A stretch of DNA of 64,000 nt from assembly GCF_900109055.1 (NCBI RefSeq), contig NZ_FOIV01000003.1, positions 124,001 to 188,000 on the forward strand. Direction: 5' to 3'. This document shows, in pieces, positions 9,266-18,213 of the stretch. The notes below the pieces were generated by a model. That model was not told the DNA's origin. It searched no databases and was given only the letters and a program-made list of their open reading frames with translations. A program made the translations under genes and the position numbers. Numbering within the stretch: position 1 is the first letter of the stretch; each line of letters opens with the position of its first letter. The stretch comes from Prevotella sp. khp7 (lineage in GTDB: Bacteria; Bacteroidota; Bacteroidia; Bacteroidales; Bacteroidaceae).

Positions 9266-9292
9266 AGTTTTCTCGTCGTTTTTTGCGTCTAA
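9266..9292 (+). promoter_or_regulatory. Putative ECF-sigma-type promoter before the M13 peptidase gene
   Basis: AGTTTT (9266-9271), 14 bases, CGTCTAA (9286-9292). The surrounding 39 bases closely resemble the region before the DUF418 gene at 2177-2214. Confidence 0.45.
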
Positions 9293-9326
9293 CAGATAAA
9301 TAATGTAGAATTTTAAATGTTTTAGA

Positions 9327-11345
9327 ATGATGAAGAAACTATTTTTCGCCGTAGCACTGGCTTTCGTAAGCGTGGCAGGCATGGCACAGAACCTGAAAGC
9401 AAACATGGACACGAGTGTGAAACCTGGTGACGACTTCTGGCAGTATGCTGTGGGCAACTGGCTGAAGAACAACCCGCTGGACAAGGTACATCCTGAGAAT
9501 GGTGCCTTTACCGATCTCTCGGAACTGAACAAGGACCGTATTAACGCCCTCGTTATGAAGTATGCTGAGAAGAAGGATCTGCCTCAAGGCAGTGACGGAC
9601 AGAAAATCGGTGCACTCTATCGCCTCTACATGGATAGCGTTAGTCGCAATAAGATGGGCTATGAGCCGATTATGCCTTACCTGAAGCAGGTGCGCGAGCT
9701 GAAGACCCGCGAGGAGGCTCTGAAGTTGATGTGCGAGTTCGATGCCAAGGGCTTCAATACCGCTCCCTTCGGTATCAGCCTGAGTCTGAACCCCTTCAAC
9801 TCATCGGAGTTTATGATTGGCGGTGGACATGGTGGCGCTTCACTGGCTCAGGAGTATTATGCCGAGCCCAATGAGCAGCAGAAGAAGACTGTAGAGGCTG
9901 TAAAGGCCCTGTATAAGGACTACTTCAAGATGGTGGGCTACAGCGATGAAGAGGCTCAGAAGAAGATGGAAGCCGAGTGGGCCATTGAGCACGCCATCGG
10001 TGTGAAGACCCTGAATCAGGTGGCCAGTCGTAACCCTATGGCTACCATCCATATTATGTCATGGGAGCAGCTGTTGCAGGACTTTAAGGGCATCGACTGG
10101 GTGGGCTATCGCGACGCTTTGAACATGCCTAAGGATATTGACAAGGTGAACATCAGCCAGCTCGAGCCCCTCCACGAAGTTGAGAATATTCTGGCCAACA
10201 CCAGTCTGGAGGATTTGAAGTCATACATGGAGTTGCACGTAATCAAAGCCTACAGCAGCTACCTCTCTGACGCCTTCACTGATCGTGCCTTCGAGGCCAA
10301 CAAGGTGATTACAGGCGTTCAGGAGCAGCAGCCCCGTTGGAAGCGTGCTGTAAATGCCATCAGCGGAAAACTGGGTGAGACCATCGGTAAACTGTATGTA
10401 GCTGAGTACTTCCCCGAGACCAGCAAGCAGCGTGTGGTTCGTCTGGTGAAGGATCTGCAGCAGGCTTTCGAGGACCGTTTGACGGAGAACACCTGGATGA
10501 GCGACTCTACCAAGGCCAAGGCACTGGAGAAACTGCACGCCATGTATATCAACGTAGGTTATCCCGATAAATGGGAGGATATGGAGAAGTTCGTGGATAT
10601 CCGCGAGGACCAGAACCTAGTGGAGAACTTTATCCGCATCAACGAGGAAGCACGTGCTGCTGAGTTCCGCAAATACTGGCACCAGCCTGTAGACAAGACC
10701 ATGATGGCTTGCACGCCTCAGACGGTGAATGCCTTCTATAACCCGCTGTTCAACAGCATCAACTTCCCCGCAGCCATTCTGCAGCCCCCGTTCTTCGATC
10801 CTGAGGCCGACTATGCTACCAACTATGGCGCCATCGGTATGGTGATTGGTCACGAGATGAGTCATGGCTTCGACGATCAGGGTTGTCAGTTTGACAAGGA
10901 CGGAAACCTGAAGAACTGGTGGACTGCTGACGATAAGGCTAAATACGATGAGCGCACCAAGGTGCTGGCCGACTGGTTCAGTGAGCAGGAGGCTGTGCCC
11001 GGACTGAATGTGAACGGACAGAAGACTTTGGGTGAGAACATCGGTGACAATGGTGGACTGAAGATTGCTTATCGCGCCTTTGAGAACCGTATGAAGCAGG
11101 AGCCTTTGAAGGATGTGGAGGGCTTCACCCCTGCACAGCGTTTCTATCTGGCTTACGCTCGCGTATGGGCCAGCAACACAACACCTGAGTATACTGCTAT
11201 GATCGTGAACAGCGACGTACATTCGCCTAACCGCATCCGTGTGCAGGCTGCTCTGCCTATGATTGACACATGGTACGATGCCTTCGGTATCAAGGAGGGC
11301 GATAAGATGTTCGTGCCCAAGGAGAAACGCGCATTAGTGTGGTAA
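9327..11345 (+). CDS. pepO: M13 family zinc metallopeptidase (PepO/neprilysin-like)
   Basis: A 672-residue secreted or periplasmic peptidase. A Sec signal peptide ends near residue 21 ('VSVAGMAQ'). The mature protein starts with 'MDTSVKPGDDFWQYAVGNWLKN', the M13 N-domain. Near residue 509 'VIGHEMSHGFDDQG' is the HExxH zinc site, and 'GENIGDNGG' (about 570) supplies the third zinc ligand. 'VNAFYNPLFNSINFPAAILQPPFF' is the substrate-binding strand of the family. The C-terminus ends in Trp, as in many M13 enzymes. It should cut short peptides. Codon use is rich in G/C-ending codons, suggesting good expression. Start could also be 9330. Confidence 0.93.
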   Translation: MMKKLFFAVALAFVSVAGMAQNLKANMDTSVKPGDDFWQYAVGNWLKNNPLDKVHPENGAFTDLSELNKDRINALVMKYAEKKDLPQGSDGQKIGALYRLYMDSVSRNKMGYEPIMPYLKQVRELKTREEALKLMCEFDAKGFNTAPFGISLSLNPFNSSEFMIGGGHGGASLAQEYYAEPNEQQKKTVEAVKALYKDYFKMVGYSDEEAQKKMEAEWAIEHAIGVKTLNQVASRNPMATIHIMSWEQLLQDFKGIDWVGYRDALNMPKDIDKVNISQLEPLHEVENILANTSLEDLKSYMELHVIKAYSSYLSDAFTDRAFEANKVITGVQEQQPRWKRAVNAISGKLGETIGKLYVAEYFPETSKQRVVRLVKDLQQAFEDRLTENTWMSDSTKAKALEKLHAMYINVGYPDKWEDMEKFVDIREDQNLVENFIRINEEARAAEFRKYWHQPVDKTMMACTPQTVNAFYNPLFNSINFPAAILQPPFFDPEADYATNYGAIGMVIGHEMSHGFDDQGCQFDKDGNLKNWWTADDKAKYDERTKVLADWFSEQEAVPGLNVNGQKTLGENIGDNGGLKIAYRAFENRMKQEPLKDVEGFTPAQRFYLAYARVWASNTTPEYTAMIVNSDVHSPNRIRVQAALPMIDTWYDAFGIKEGDKMFVPKEKRALVW

Positions 11346-11390
11346 AATAAATGGAAGAAAAGGGAATATAGTTAACTTTTAAGGCTTTTG

Positions 11391-11422
11391 TTTGGTCGTT
11401 TTGGGTAATTTGTATATTTTTG
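11391..11422 (+). promoter_or_regulatory. Complete Bacteroidota sigma-A promoter before the DUF3667 gene
   Basis: TTTG at 11391-11394, a 20-base spacer and TATTTTTG at 11415-11422 match the -33/-7 consensus. ATG 11430 is seven bases after the -7 element, so the leader is only a few bases. Confidence 0.65.
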
Positions 11423-11429
11423 CAGCTGA

Positions 11430-12389
11430 ATGAAAGCATTGAGTTATATATCAGATAAAGGAAAGCGGGCAGTTTTACTGCGCGCTTTCCATATTTGGCA
11501 ACGAAGGCCTCACGAGGTAGCTCCTCTTTCTGAGATAAGTCATGAATGTGCTTCGTGTGGGTCAATCTTTAACGGGAATTTCTGTCCACGTTGTGGACAA
11601 TCGGCAAAGGTAGGGCGTTTCTCTTTTAAGAAAGCGTTTCTGCTTTTTCTCGATGTATGGGGTGTCGGTAATAGGGGCATGTTCCGCAGTCTTCGTGATC
11701 TGATGTTCCGCCCAGGCTATATGATCCGCGACTATATTAGCGGCATGCAGTCGGCTTATTTCCCTCCGTTTAAAATGTTCTTTCTGTTAGCGGCTCTCTC
11801 TTTGGTTGTGGCACATGGCTTCAGTCTTGGTAGTGATGGAGATGAGACAAAGACGGATGTGAATGAGAAAATGGAGGCTGTAAAGCAAGAGATGAAGCAA
11901 GTGAAACAGGAAGTGTCTGATGAGATATCTCTGGGCAATAAGAGTTTTCAGGTGACAATGGATACGGAAAATCTGGATTCGCCTTTATTGAATAAAGGTC
12001 ATGGATTCTTTAAGATGATGAATACGCTCAGGAAGAATAATCCAGCTATTTTTTCGCTTCTGTCGCTTGTCATTTTCTCTTTGCCATTGTATTTCTTCTT
12101 CCGCTCTACGCCAACTATTCCAGATCTCCGATATTCGGAGTTTATAGTGGCTCTTGTCTATACATCAAATATGTATAGTATCTATTCGATAGCGGGTAAT
12201 CTGTTGAACTCCTCTATCTTAAAGGTAATCGCTTTTTTGATGGTATTCGTAGCGCTCAAACAGTTCTCGGGATACTCGAAACGTCGTGTGCTGTGGTATC
12301 TTATGCTGACGGTGCTGTTCTCGCTTGTTATAGTAGTAGCCTTGGCGGCTTTGGGAGTCTATATTGCCTACCTGACTTCTAAGGGGTGA
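11430..12389 (+). CDS. DUF3667 domain-containing membrane protein
   Basis: A 319-residue protein. An N-terminal zinc-ribbon-like motif has Cys40, Cys43, Cys52 and Cys55 ('CASCG...FCPRCGQ'), followed by the DUF3667 signature 'FRSLRDLMFRPGYMIRDYISG' and a hydrophobic span near residues 110-130. A charged, probably coiled-coil stretch (about 135-165, 'KMEAVKQEMKQVKQEVSDE') is next, then three or four spans in the C-terminal half. The family has no known function. It ends convergently, ten bases from the opposite-strand B3/4 gene. Confidence 0.85.
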   Translation: MKALSYISDKGKRAVLLRAFHIWQRRPHEVAPLSEISHECASCGSIFNGNFCPRCGQSAKVGRFSFKKAFLLFLDVWGVGNRGMFRSLRDLMFRPGYMIRDYISGMQSAYFPPFKMFFLLAALSLVVAHGFSLGSDGDETKTDVNEKMEAVKQEMKQVKQEVSDEISLGNKSFQVTMDTENLDSPLLNKGHGFFKMMNTLRKNNPAIFSLLSLVIFSLPLYFFFRSTPTIPDLRYSEFIVALVYTSNMYSIYSIAGNLLNSSILKVIAFLMVFVALKQFSGYSKRRVLWYLMLTVLFSLVIVVALAALGVYIAYLTSKG

Positions 12390-12399
12390 ACATGAATCC

Positions 12400-13065
12400 T
12401 TATCTGTAGATAAAGAACTTCCCACCATCGCTTTGGCAGTATTTATGAATTAGCTTTTGAATGAAACGCGCATTATCGGCTACGCGTTCTTCATTACCAT
12501 CATGACCATTGATAAGTACTACGAGATGGGTAGTGTCTATTGTCATTTTAGTGCGTTCATTATCGCTGGTGGGAGTCCCAACGCCTCCTTGCTCATCACG
12601 ATATACGGGTAATCCTGCGATGTTAAGCATGCCTCGTCCAATGCCCTCGTAAGGTTCTCCCTCTTTGCCTACGCCTAAAGTCAGCGTATCGCCAACAAAC
12701 TTATCAGCATCAAACCCTCCGATGCTATAACCATAGGCAATAGAAGCCAGATTGACGAGGTCTACGAGGGTGTCAATCTGATAAAGTTCCTTACCTTGGA
12801 GCATACGACGGATGAGTTGCTCACTGGCAGGACGATAGCGCGATGGATCTTTACCGCAGGCTTTATATACACGGCGGGTGGCAGCGATACCTGAAAGTTC
12901 CTTCAGACTCTCAGTCGTTAGCTCTTTTCTGAACTGTTCCTCAATAGCATGAATCTCGTCCCATAGTTCAGCACAATATGGTGTGTTGACGACTTGCGCC
13001 TCGACGGCAGCTCCCACGAAATTGGGACATACGCTTTCTATTTCCTGTGATACAATGATTTTCAT
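12400..13065 (-). CDS. B3/B4 domain protein (PheRS beta editing-domain-like)
   Basis: A 221-residue cytoplasmic protein that matches the free-standing B3/B4 tRNA-binding domain found in the beta subunit of phenylalanyl-tRNA synthetase. Recognisable stretches are 'GIAATRRVYKACGKDPSRYRPASEQLIRR' split around residues 60-90, 'VDLVNLASIAYGYSIGGFD' and 'DNERTKMT'. Free-standing versions are thought to edit mischarged tRNA or bind amino acids, but this is not settled. It is the last gene of the 18.2-12.4 kb operon, nine bases after the inositol-monophosphatase-like gene. Confidence 0.85.
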   Translation of the reverse strand: MKIIVSQEIESVCPNFVGAAVEAQVVNTPYCAELWDEIHAIEEQFRKELTTESLKELSGIAATRRVYKACGKDPSRYRPASEQLIRRMLQGKELYQIDTLVDLVNLASIAYGYSIGGFDADKFVGDTLTLGVGKEGEPYEGIGRGMLNIAGLPVYRDEQGGVGTPTSDNERTKMTIDTTHLVVLINGHDGNEERVADNARFIQKLIHKYCQSDGGKFFIYR

Positions 13066-13074
13066 CTGTTTTGT

Positions 13075-13869
13075 TTATTCATTGTATGCAATGGCATTCA
13101 GAATATCTTGCTGGATGATACCATTGGTTGCCACCACACAGTTACCCTCTGTGAAATCGTCGGAACCGCAGTAATCGGTCACAGCCCCTCCAGCCTCTGT
13201 TACGATGAGGCTTCCAGCCATGTAATCCCACTGGCCTATGTACTGTTCGGCATAGCCGTCAAGCCTGCCTGCTGCAACATAACAGAGAGCGATAGCTGCA
13301 GAACCTAGCATGCGGATACTGGCACAATGACCATAGAATGTATCGATGAGATGTTGGGCTGTGGGTTTGTAAGCTTCGCTGTTGTAGGGCAACTGAAAAC
13401 AGAGTAGAGCGTCCTCTATCTGTTGCTGGCTGACAGAGAGTTTCTCTTCATTGCAATAAGCGCCACCTCCCTGCCAAGCATAGAAACACTCGTTAGTGCA
13501 GATCTCATAAACCACACCGATTTCTATTTGTTTGCCTCTAAGAAGCGCGATGCTGACGGCATAGGGTGTAAACTGGTGAATGAAGTTGGTTGTGCCGTCG
13601 AGAGGGTCTACTACCCATACATATTGCTCTTTGTCGTGTGTAGCTGATCCTTCTTCGGTGATAAAACCTGCTTCAGGTAATAATTCTCTAAGGGCGCTGA
13701 CAATACGCTCTTCTGAACCCTTGTCTACATAGCTTACATAATCGTGGGCATGTTTCCGTTCTACCTTGTTAAGAGAGAATTTGCTACGCTCCTCACGAAT
13801 ATATGACCCTGCACTTTTTGCTACTTCGCAAACAGCCAGGGTCAGTGTTTTGAGTTCTGTTTGATTCAT
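13075..13869 (-). CDS. suhB: Inositol monophosphatase family protein
   Basis: A 264-residue metal-dependent phosphatase. The three metal-site motifs are present: 'FITEEGS' (about 70-76), 'WVVDPLDGTTNFIH' (about 85-98) and 'QWDYMAGSLIVTEAGG' (about 212-227). The family hydrolyses inositol-1-phosphate or related sugar phosphates; bacterial relatives include SuhB and 3'-phosphoadenosine phosphatase CysQ. The sequence is closest in style to SuhB, and no sulfate-assimilation genes are nearby. Its start codon overlaps the stop of the upstream hypothetical gene by one base, which points to translational coupling. Confidence 0.88.
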   Translation of the reverse strand: MNQTELKTLTLAVCEVAKSAGSYIREERSKFSLNKVERKHAHDYVSYVDKGSEERIVSALRELLPEAGFITEEGSATHDKEQYVWVVDPLDGTTNFIHQFTPYAVSIALLRGKQIEIGVVYEICTNECFYAWQGGGAYCNEEKLSVSQQQIEDALLCFQLPYNSEAYKPTAQHLIDTFYGHCASIRMLGSAAIALCYVAAGRLDGYAEQYIGQWDYMAGSLIVTEAGGAVTDYCGSDDFTEGNCVVATNGIIQQDILNAIAYNE

Positions 13870-14444
13870 TAATCGTCTGGATTCCTTTTATAGTGGAATT
13901 CCTGAATGTTCGGATTCTGTCCGAGGTCAGTATCAGGAACCGTGACTTGCTGTATGAGTTTCTGGTCGTAGCCCTTATGAACAGGGCCTACATCAAGCAG
14001 AATATCCTTGTAGAGTACAGTCGGTACAATCAGTCCAAAGGCGCCAAAACCAACACGGACGCCTTCGGGGTGCAAGTTGTTGTGAAGATAGGCCGTACTA
14101 TATAATCCGTGACGATATACCTGCAGACGATTATACATATGATAGGCCTTTCTTACTTCCTCAGTCACCGCCATACTGTCGCCTTTTGTAAAGATGAATC
14201 CCAAGTTGTGTACATAATCATCGATAGGGTCACCCTTGATGCTGTCATTCTCTTCCAGACACTGCATAATGTTGTCTTCCATCTCCTCTGCCATTTCTTT
14301 TTCTGTAGGAGTGGTGAAGTGGGCAATAAACAGCATGACGAAGATAAACGCTACGAAGATGAGCAACCTTCCTAGACAACTGTGCATGAAAACCTTTCCC
14401 ATGGACTCTTTTGTCCTGTAATTACCTCTGTCTGCCTGATACAT
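13869..14444 (-). CDS. Hypothetical protein with one membrane span
   Basis: I do not recognise this 191-residue protein. It has a basic N-terminus, a single strong hydrophobic span at about residues 28-45 ('LLIFVAFIFVMLFIAHF'), an acidic stretch and then a soluble region of about 140 residues containing 'VRVGFGAFGLIVPTVLYKDILL'. Such a layout fits an inner-membrane anchor with a periplasmic or cytoplasmic domain. It sits between folE (7 bases away) and the phosphatase gene (1-base overlap), so it is clearly part of the operon and not a chance frame. Confidence 0.7.
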   Translation of the reverse strand: MYQADRGNYRTKESMGKVFMHSCLGRLLIFVAFIFVMLFIAHFTTPTEKEMAEEMEDNIMQCLEENDSIKGDPIDDYVHNLGFIFTKGDSMAVTEEVRKAYHMYNRLQVYRHGLYSTAYLHNNLHPEGVRVGFGAFGLIVPTVLYKDILLDVGPVHKGYDQKLIQQVTVPDTDLGQNPNIQEFHYKRNPDD

Positions 14445-14451
14445 TGTAGTT

Positions 14452-15036
14452 TTAGATTTGATTGTTATGTATTAAGTTCATGAATTCCTGTCGGGTCTTT
14501 GCCTGATTAAAGGCTCCGCTGAAGTCACTGGTAGTGGTAATAGAGTTCTGCTTCTCGATGCCACGCATTTGCATACACATGTGCTTGGCCTCGACGACCA
14601 CCATTACGCCTAAGGGATGTAGGGTGTCTTGAATGCAGTCTTTGATCTGTTGGGTCATGCGCTCCTGTACTTGCAACCTATGGGCAAAGATGTCGACGAC
14701 ACGGGCGATTTTTGAAAGCCCTGTGATATAGCCGTTAGGGATATAAGCTACGTGGGCCTTGCCATAGAAGGGGAGCATATGGTGTTCGCAAAGTGAGAAG
14801 AAATCGATATCTTTGACGATGACCATCTGGGAGTAGTCTTCCTTAAAGAGTGCATCAGTAAGTACTTTGTGAGCATCCATCTGATAGCCTCTGGTGAGCG
14901 TCTGCATGGCCTTGGCCACTCGCATGGGTGTTTTCTCCAGTCCTTCGCGGGTGGGATCTTCGCCCAATAGGGTGAGTACCTCTTTATAATGGCTTGCCAA
15001 CTCTTCGAGTCCTTCTCTATATACTTCTTGAATCAT
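14452..15036 (-). CDS. folE: GTP cyclohydrolase I
   Basis: A 194-residue enzyme that converts GTP to 7,8-dihydroneopterin triphosphate, the first step of folate (and possibly queuosine precursor) synthesis. The zinc ligands are in '[20 protein letters not shown]' (about 105-125) and 'KHMCMQMRG'. '[23 protein letters not shown]' is the conserved multimer/active-site helix. The length is normal. It lies in the tpiA operon, 15 bases after the SPOR gene. The folate gene folK is also in this window, at 35.6 kb. Confidence 0.96.
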   Translation of the reverse strand: MIQEVYREGLEELASHYKEVLTLLGEDPTREGLEKTPMRVAKAMQTLTRGYQMDAHKVLTDALFKEDYSQMVIVKDIDFFSLCEHHMLPFYGKAHVAYIPNGYITGLSKIARVVDIFAHRLQVQERMTQQIKDCIQDTLHPLGVMVVVEAKHMCMQMRGIEKQNSITTTSDFSGAFNQAKTRQEFMNLIHNNQI

Positions 15037-15051
15037 ACGTTAGGGGTTGGG

Positions 15052-15687
15052 TTATGGGGTTGTGTCGGCTGATGCAGACTGGTAGGATACTGTGATCTTG
15101 CCTTTGACGATGATGGCCGACTGATAACCGAGGTTTTTTACGCGAGTGAGTACTTCGTGAGCCTCTTCATAGGTGCGGTAATTACCCATTCGGCATATCC
15201 ATCTTGGAGAATAGAAATGCACGTAGACAGGGACACTGGGGAAGAACGATTTTATCTCACTGCCTATTCTCTCGGCTTTAATACGATCGTTGCGGGAGTT
15301 ACCTCCTGCGAAGACTTGAACACGATAGCCATTGACCTTATAACCTTTCAGTATTTTCTTCCTGTTTTCGACGGTATCAGGTACCACGACAACGTTCTGA
15401 TGCGTCTCTGTGGCCTTGGCTTCGGGCTTCTTGTCTTGTTCTTTTTCTTTTGGGTTTGTAGCAGTATTAGTGTGGTTTTCTTTTTTCTCTGTTTGTTTTT
15501 GGGGAACCGTTTGTGTACGGCGTTCGTTTGTGCCGTTCACCAGGTCGTCTATGGTCTTGTCTTGGGTGACAGTTACCTTACCCTCACCGCTGTTGCTCTT
15601 CTGCAACTTCTGAGTGAAGGAAGATTGCGCGTTGGCTGCCATGATGCAGCCAACACACAATATCATTATGATAACGAGACGTCTCAC
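15052..15687 (-). CDS. SPOR domain-containing exported protein
   Basis: A 211-residue exported protein. With a GTG start at 15687, the N-terminus is 'MRRLVIIMILCVGCIMAANAQS', a normal Sec signal peptide; an upstream TTG at 15702 lies inside tpiA, and ATG 15666 would lose the basic N-region. Residues about 50-100 are a Lys/Glu/Thr-rich low-complexity linker. The C-terminal 75 residues ('GYRVQVFAGGNSRNDRIKAERIG' region through 'NLGYQSAIIVKGK') are a SPOR domain, which binds denuded peptidoglycan glycan strands. It begins two bases after the tpiA stop. Confidence 0.88.
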   Translation of the reverse strand: MRRLVIIMILCVGCIMAANAQSSFTQKLQKSNSGEGKVTVTQDKTIDDLVNGTNERRTQTVPQKQTEKKENHTNTATNPKEKEQDKKPEAKATETHQNVVVVPDTVENRKKILKGYKVNGYRVQVFAGGNSRNDRIKAERIGSEIKSFFPSVPVYVHFYSPRWICRMGNYRTYEEAHEVLTRVKNLGYQSAIIVKGKITVSYQSASADTTP

Positions 15688-15689
15688 TT

Positions 15690-16451
15690 TTACTTCTTCC
15701 AAGCGTCGATAATACCCTTGAAGTCAGCGGCCTTCAGTGAAGCACCACCAATCAGACCACCATCGATGTCGGGCTTAGCAAACAGCTCAGGAGCGTTGCT
15801 AGCCTTGCAGCTACCACCATACAGGATTGTAGTATCGTCGGCTACAGCCTGACCATATTTTTCGGCGATGATTGAACGGATGTAAGCGTGAATCTCCTCA
15901 GCCTGCTCTGCAGTAGCGGTCTTACCAGTACCGATAGCCCAGATTGGTTCGTAGGCGATAACGATCTTACGGAAGTCCTCCTCTGAGAGGTTGAATACTG
16001 AACCCTCGAGCTCGGCCTTAACAACCTCGTTCTGCTTGCCAGCCTCGCGCTCCTCCAGGCTCTCACCGATACAGAAGATAACCTTTAGATCGTTCTTCTG
16101 AGCCAGCAGCACCTTCTCCTTCAGGATCTCTGGAGTCTCCTTGTAGTACTCACGACGCTCTGAGTGACCCAGGATCACGTACTGAGCACCAGTGCTCTTT
16201 ACCATCTCGGCGCTTACCTCACCAGTGAAAGCACCCTTCTCCTTGTCAGCGCAGTTCTCGGCACCCAGACCGATGATGTCCTGATCGAGGAACTGTGCGA
16301 TAGAAGCGAGGTGAATGAATGGAGTGCAGATTACTACACCACAGTTGGGCTTGTCAGCCTTGAGTGTCTCGTTGAGCTCTTTTGCAAGAGCGATACCATC
16401 CTGGAGATTCATGTTCATCTTCCAGTTTCCTGCTACAATTTTCTTTCTCAT
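15690..16451 (-). CDS. tpiA: Triosephosphate isomerase
   Basis: A 253-residue glycolytic enzyme interconverting dihydroxyacetone phosphate and glyceraldehyde-3-phosphate. All catalytic parts are present: Lys in 'VAGNWKMN', His in '[10 protein letters not shown]', Glu in '[14 protein letters not shown]', and the phosphate loop 'YGGSCKASN...[11 protein letters not shown]'. ATG 16451 gives the usual length and follows an A-rich leader typical of this genome. The upstream membrane-protein gene reads straight through in the same frame with no stop, so a 643-residue fusion protein is possible; independent initiation at 16451 is the more cautious call. Confidence 0.93.
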   Translation of the reverse strand: MRKKIVAGNWKMNMNLQDGIALAKELNETLKADKPNCGVVICTPFIHLASIAQFLDQDIIGLGAENCADKEKGAFTGEVSAEMVKSTGAQYVILGHSERREYYKETPEILKEKVLLAQKNDLKVIFCIGESLEEREAGKQNEVVKAELEGSVFNLSEEDFRKIVIAYEPIWAIGTGKTATAEQAEEIHAYIRSIIAEKYGQAVADDTTILYGGSCKASNAPELFAKPDIDGGLIGGASLKAADFKGIIDAWKK

Positions 16452-17621
16452 AATTCTTTTTTCTTTATTTAAAGGGTTATATTTCTTATTTTTCTTTCGG
16501 AGCCATTTGCTCCAAGCCCAGAGGCGGTCTGCGATGGTGAGCAACACCAGTGGCAGGACAAACCATGTGAGCAGCCAGAGTATTTTGGTGGGGACGCTGT
16601 CCGAAGGCATCTTCCCGAGTCCGGAGTCTTCGAGTCGCTCTGTCAGCTCTTCCTCCTCGGGCAGAGCATTATGACTCCACTTGCGAATCACCTTACCGTC
16701 TTTCAGCAACATCAGCCCAGGGTTCGAACGGATGACCGTCTTCAGCGTGATGTCGTCGGTATGACAGAAGGGATATTCCGCTCCCGTCATATCCTGCCAA
16801 CGCGTGATGGCTTTTTCTGAGCTGGCTGTGAGGCAATAGAAAGGATAGCCTTGCTCACTGCTGTAGTCGTAGATACGGTTCAGCTCGTCGAGCTGTGAGT
16901 CGTCGGCCTGCTCCAGATGAGGTGCTATCAGCAGGAAGGTGTATCCCTCGCTGTTGAGCACTTGTTCTGTGATGTCCTCGCCCTCGTCGACTGTTTCTAT
17001 GAAAAAGTCGGTGTAGGGAGTATCCTCGCCATCCATCATCTTCTGCCACCCCTCTCTGAGGTCGGCTCCGATATGGTAGGGACGGAAGTCGAACTGGGGC
17101 AGGGTATAGAGGCTGCGCAGGGCTACGAACAGCAGAATGAATACGCCAGAGTAGTTGAACACAATCCATTGGTTCGACTCGCTGATAAGTCTTGGCATTT
17201 CTAAGGGCCATCGCCAGACGATAACTGCTAATGCCAATAGTATTACATTCTTCCAGAACGTCTGCCAGTTAGTGAGCACGAGTGCGTCGCCGAAACATCC
17301 GCAGTCGTGTATGGGCTCGGTCCACGCCAGCCAGAGCGTCAGCAGTGTCATCATCACCATGATAGCCAGCACAACTTTCGATACCAGTCGGCGCCTGATG
17401 GCAAAAAGCAGACAGATGCCGAGCATGAACTCGGTGCCCGAAAGCAATACCGATGCTGATAGCGTCAGGAAGTCAGGAACAAAATTCCCCAGTCCCATGG
17501 CCGTCAGATAGTCCTGTATCTTGTACTGCGTGCCCAACGGATCTACAGCCTTGACAAAGCCTGATAGTATCAGCGTCACGGCTAGCATCAGACGGGCGAT
17601 ATTGACGGCAGCTTTCTTCAC
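16452..17621 (-). CDS. BT_3928 family membrane protein (DoxX/MauE-like), in frame with tpiA
   Basis: About 390 residues. The N-terminal half has four or five hydrophobic spans (residues about 8-180) with '[18 protein letters not shown]', as in DoxX/MauE-type proteins, and '[10 protein letters not shown]'. A thioredoxin-like extracytoplasmic region follows ('[22 protein letters not shown]', '[20 protein letters not shown]'), then a final span near residues 345-370 and a Lys-rich tail. The family is a neighbour of tpiA in Bacteroides. The GTG start at 17621 overlaps the DUF1599 stop by four bases. There is no stop before tpiA: the tail runs through '...NPLNKEKRI' directly into the TPI start Met. 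This could be a true fusion, a recent stop-codon loss, or a sequencing indel. Confidence 0.8.
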
Positions 17622-18163
17622 TCCGATAATTTAATTACTCCAAAGACCGCATAGTTGATGATGTCCATATAGTTGGCATCTATTCCTTCGCTTACTTTCA
17701 GCTTCTCGCCTTTCTCCGACAGATCCTCAATCTCCTTGATACGTTCTATCTTGGTGAGAATGAGGTCGGTATAGGAGCTTACACGCATGGAGCGCCACGC
17801 CTCGTCGTAGTCGTGGTTCTTCTTCTTCATCAGCTCCAGCGCTTCGTTGGCAAACTCGTCGTAGAGCTTCATGGCTTCTTCGTTCTCCATGTCTACGGTG
17901 TCTGCGAAGCCTTTGCTCAGCTGAATCAGTCCCACGATGCCATAGTTGATGAGGGCGATGAACTCAGGCCTGATGCCTTCGCCCACCTTCGATTCCTGTT
18001 TGATTTCCAGCGAGCGGATTCGCTTGGCTTTGATAAACAACTGGTCGGTGAGAGCCGTGGGGCGCAGGATGCGCCAAGAGGCTTTATAGTCGTGAAGCTT
18101 CTTCTCGAACAGGGCTCTGCATTCCGCTAAAGCCTGTTCAAACTGAGCGTTTGTTATTTCCAT
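17618..18163 (-). CDS. DUF1599 domain-containing protein (nucleotide-modification-associated type)
   Basis: About 181 residues, made of two copies of a repeat: '[32 protein letters not shown]' near the N-terminus and '[32 protein letters not shown]' near the C-terminus, each followed by '[12 protein letters not shown]' or '[12 protein letters not shown]'. This is DUF1599, a family grouped with nucleotide-modification-associated domains; its reaction is unknown. I chose ATG 18163; ATG 18172 is also possible. A good promoter (-7 at 18181-18188) stands just before it, making this the first gene of the tpiA-folE operon. Confidence 0.85.
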   Translation of the reverse strand: MEITNAQFEQALAECRALFEKKLHDYKASWRILRPTALTDQLFIKAKRIRSLEIKQESKVGEGIRPEFIALINYGIVGLIQLSKGFADTVDMENEEAMKLYDEFANEALELMKKKNHDYDEAWRSMRVSSYTDLILTKIERIKEIEDLSEKGEKLKVSEGIDANYMDIINYAVFGVIKLSE

Positions 18164-18180
18164 ATTGGTCATATCGGGTG

Positions 18181-18212
18181 CAAAATTACAAAAATCTGTT
18201 GAAATGACCAAA
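18181..18212 (-). promoter_or_regulatory. Sigma-A promoter of the DUF1599-tpiA-folE operon
   Basis: On the minus strand, TTTG (18209-18212), a 20-base spacer and TAATTTTG (18181-18188) fit the -33/-7 consensus. The start codon candidates lie 8-18 bases downstream. Confidence 0.65.
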
Positions 18213-18213
18213 A

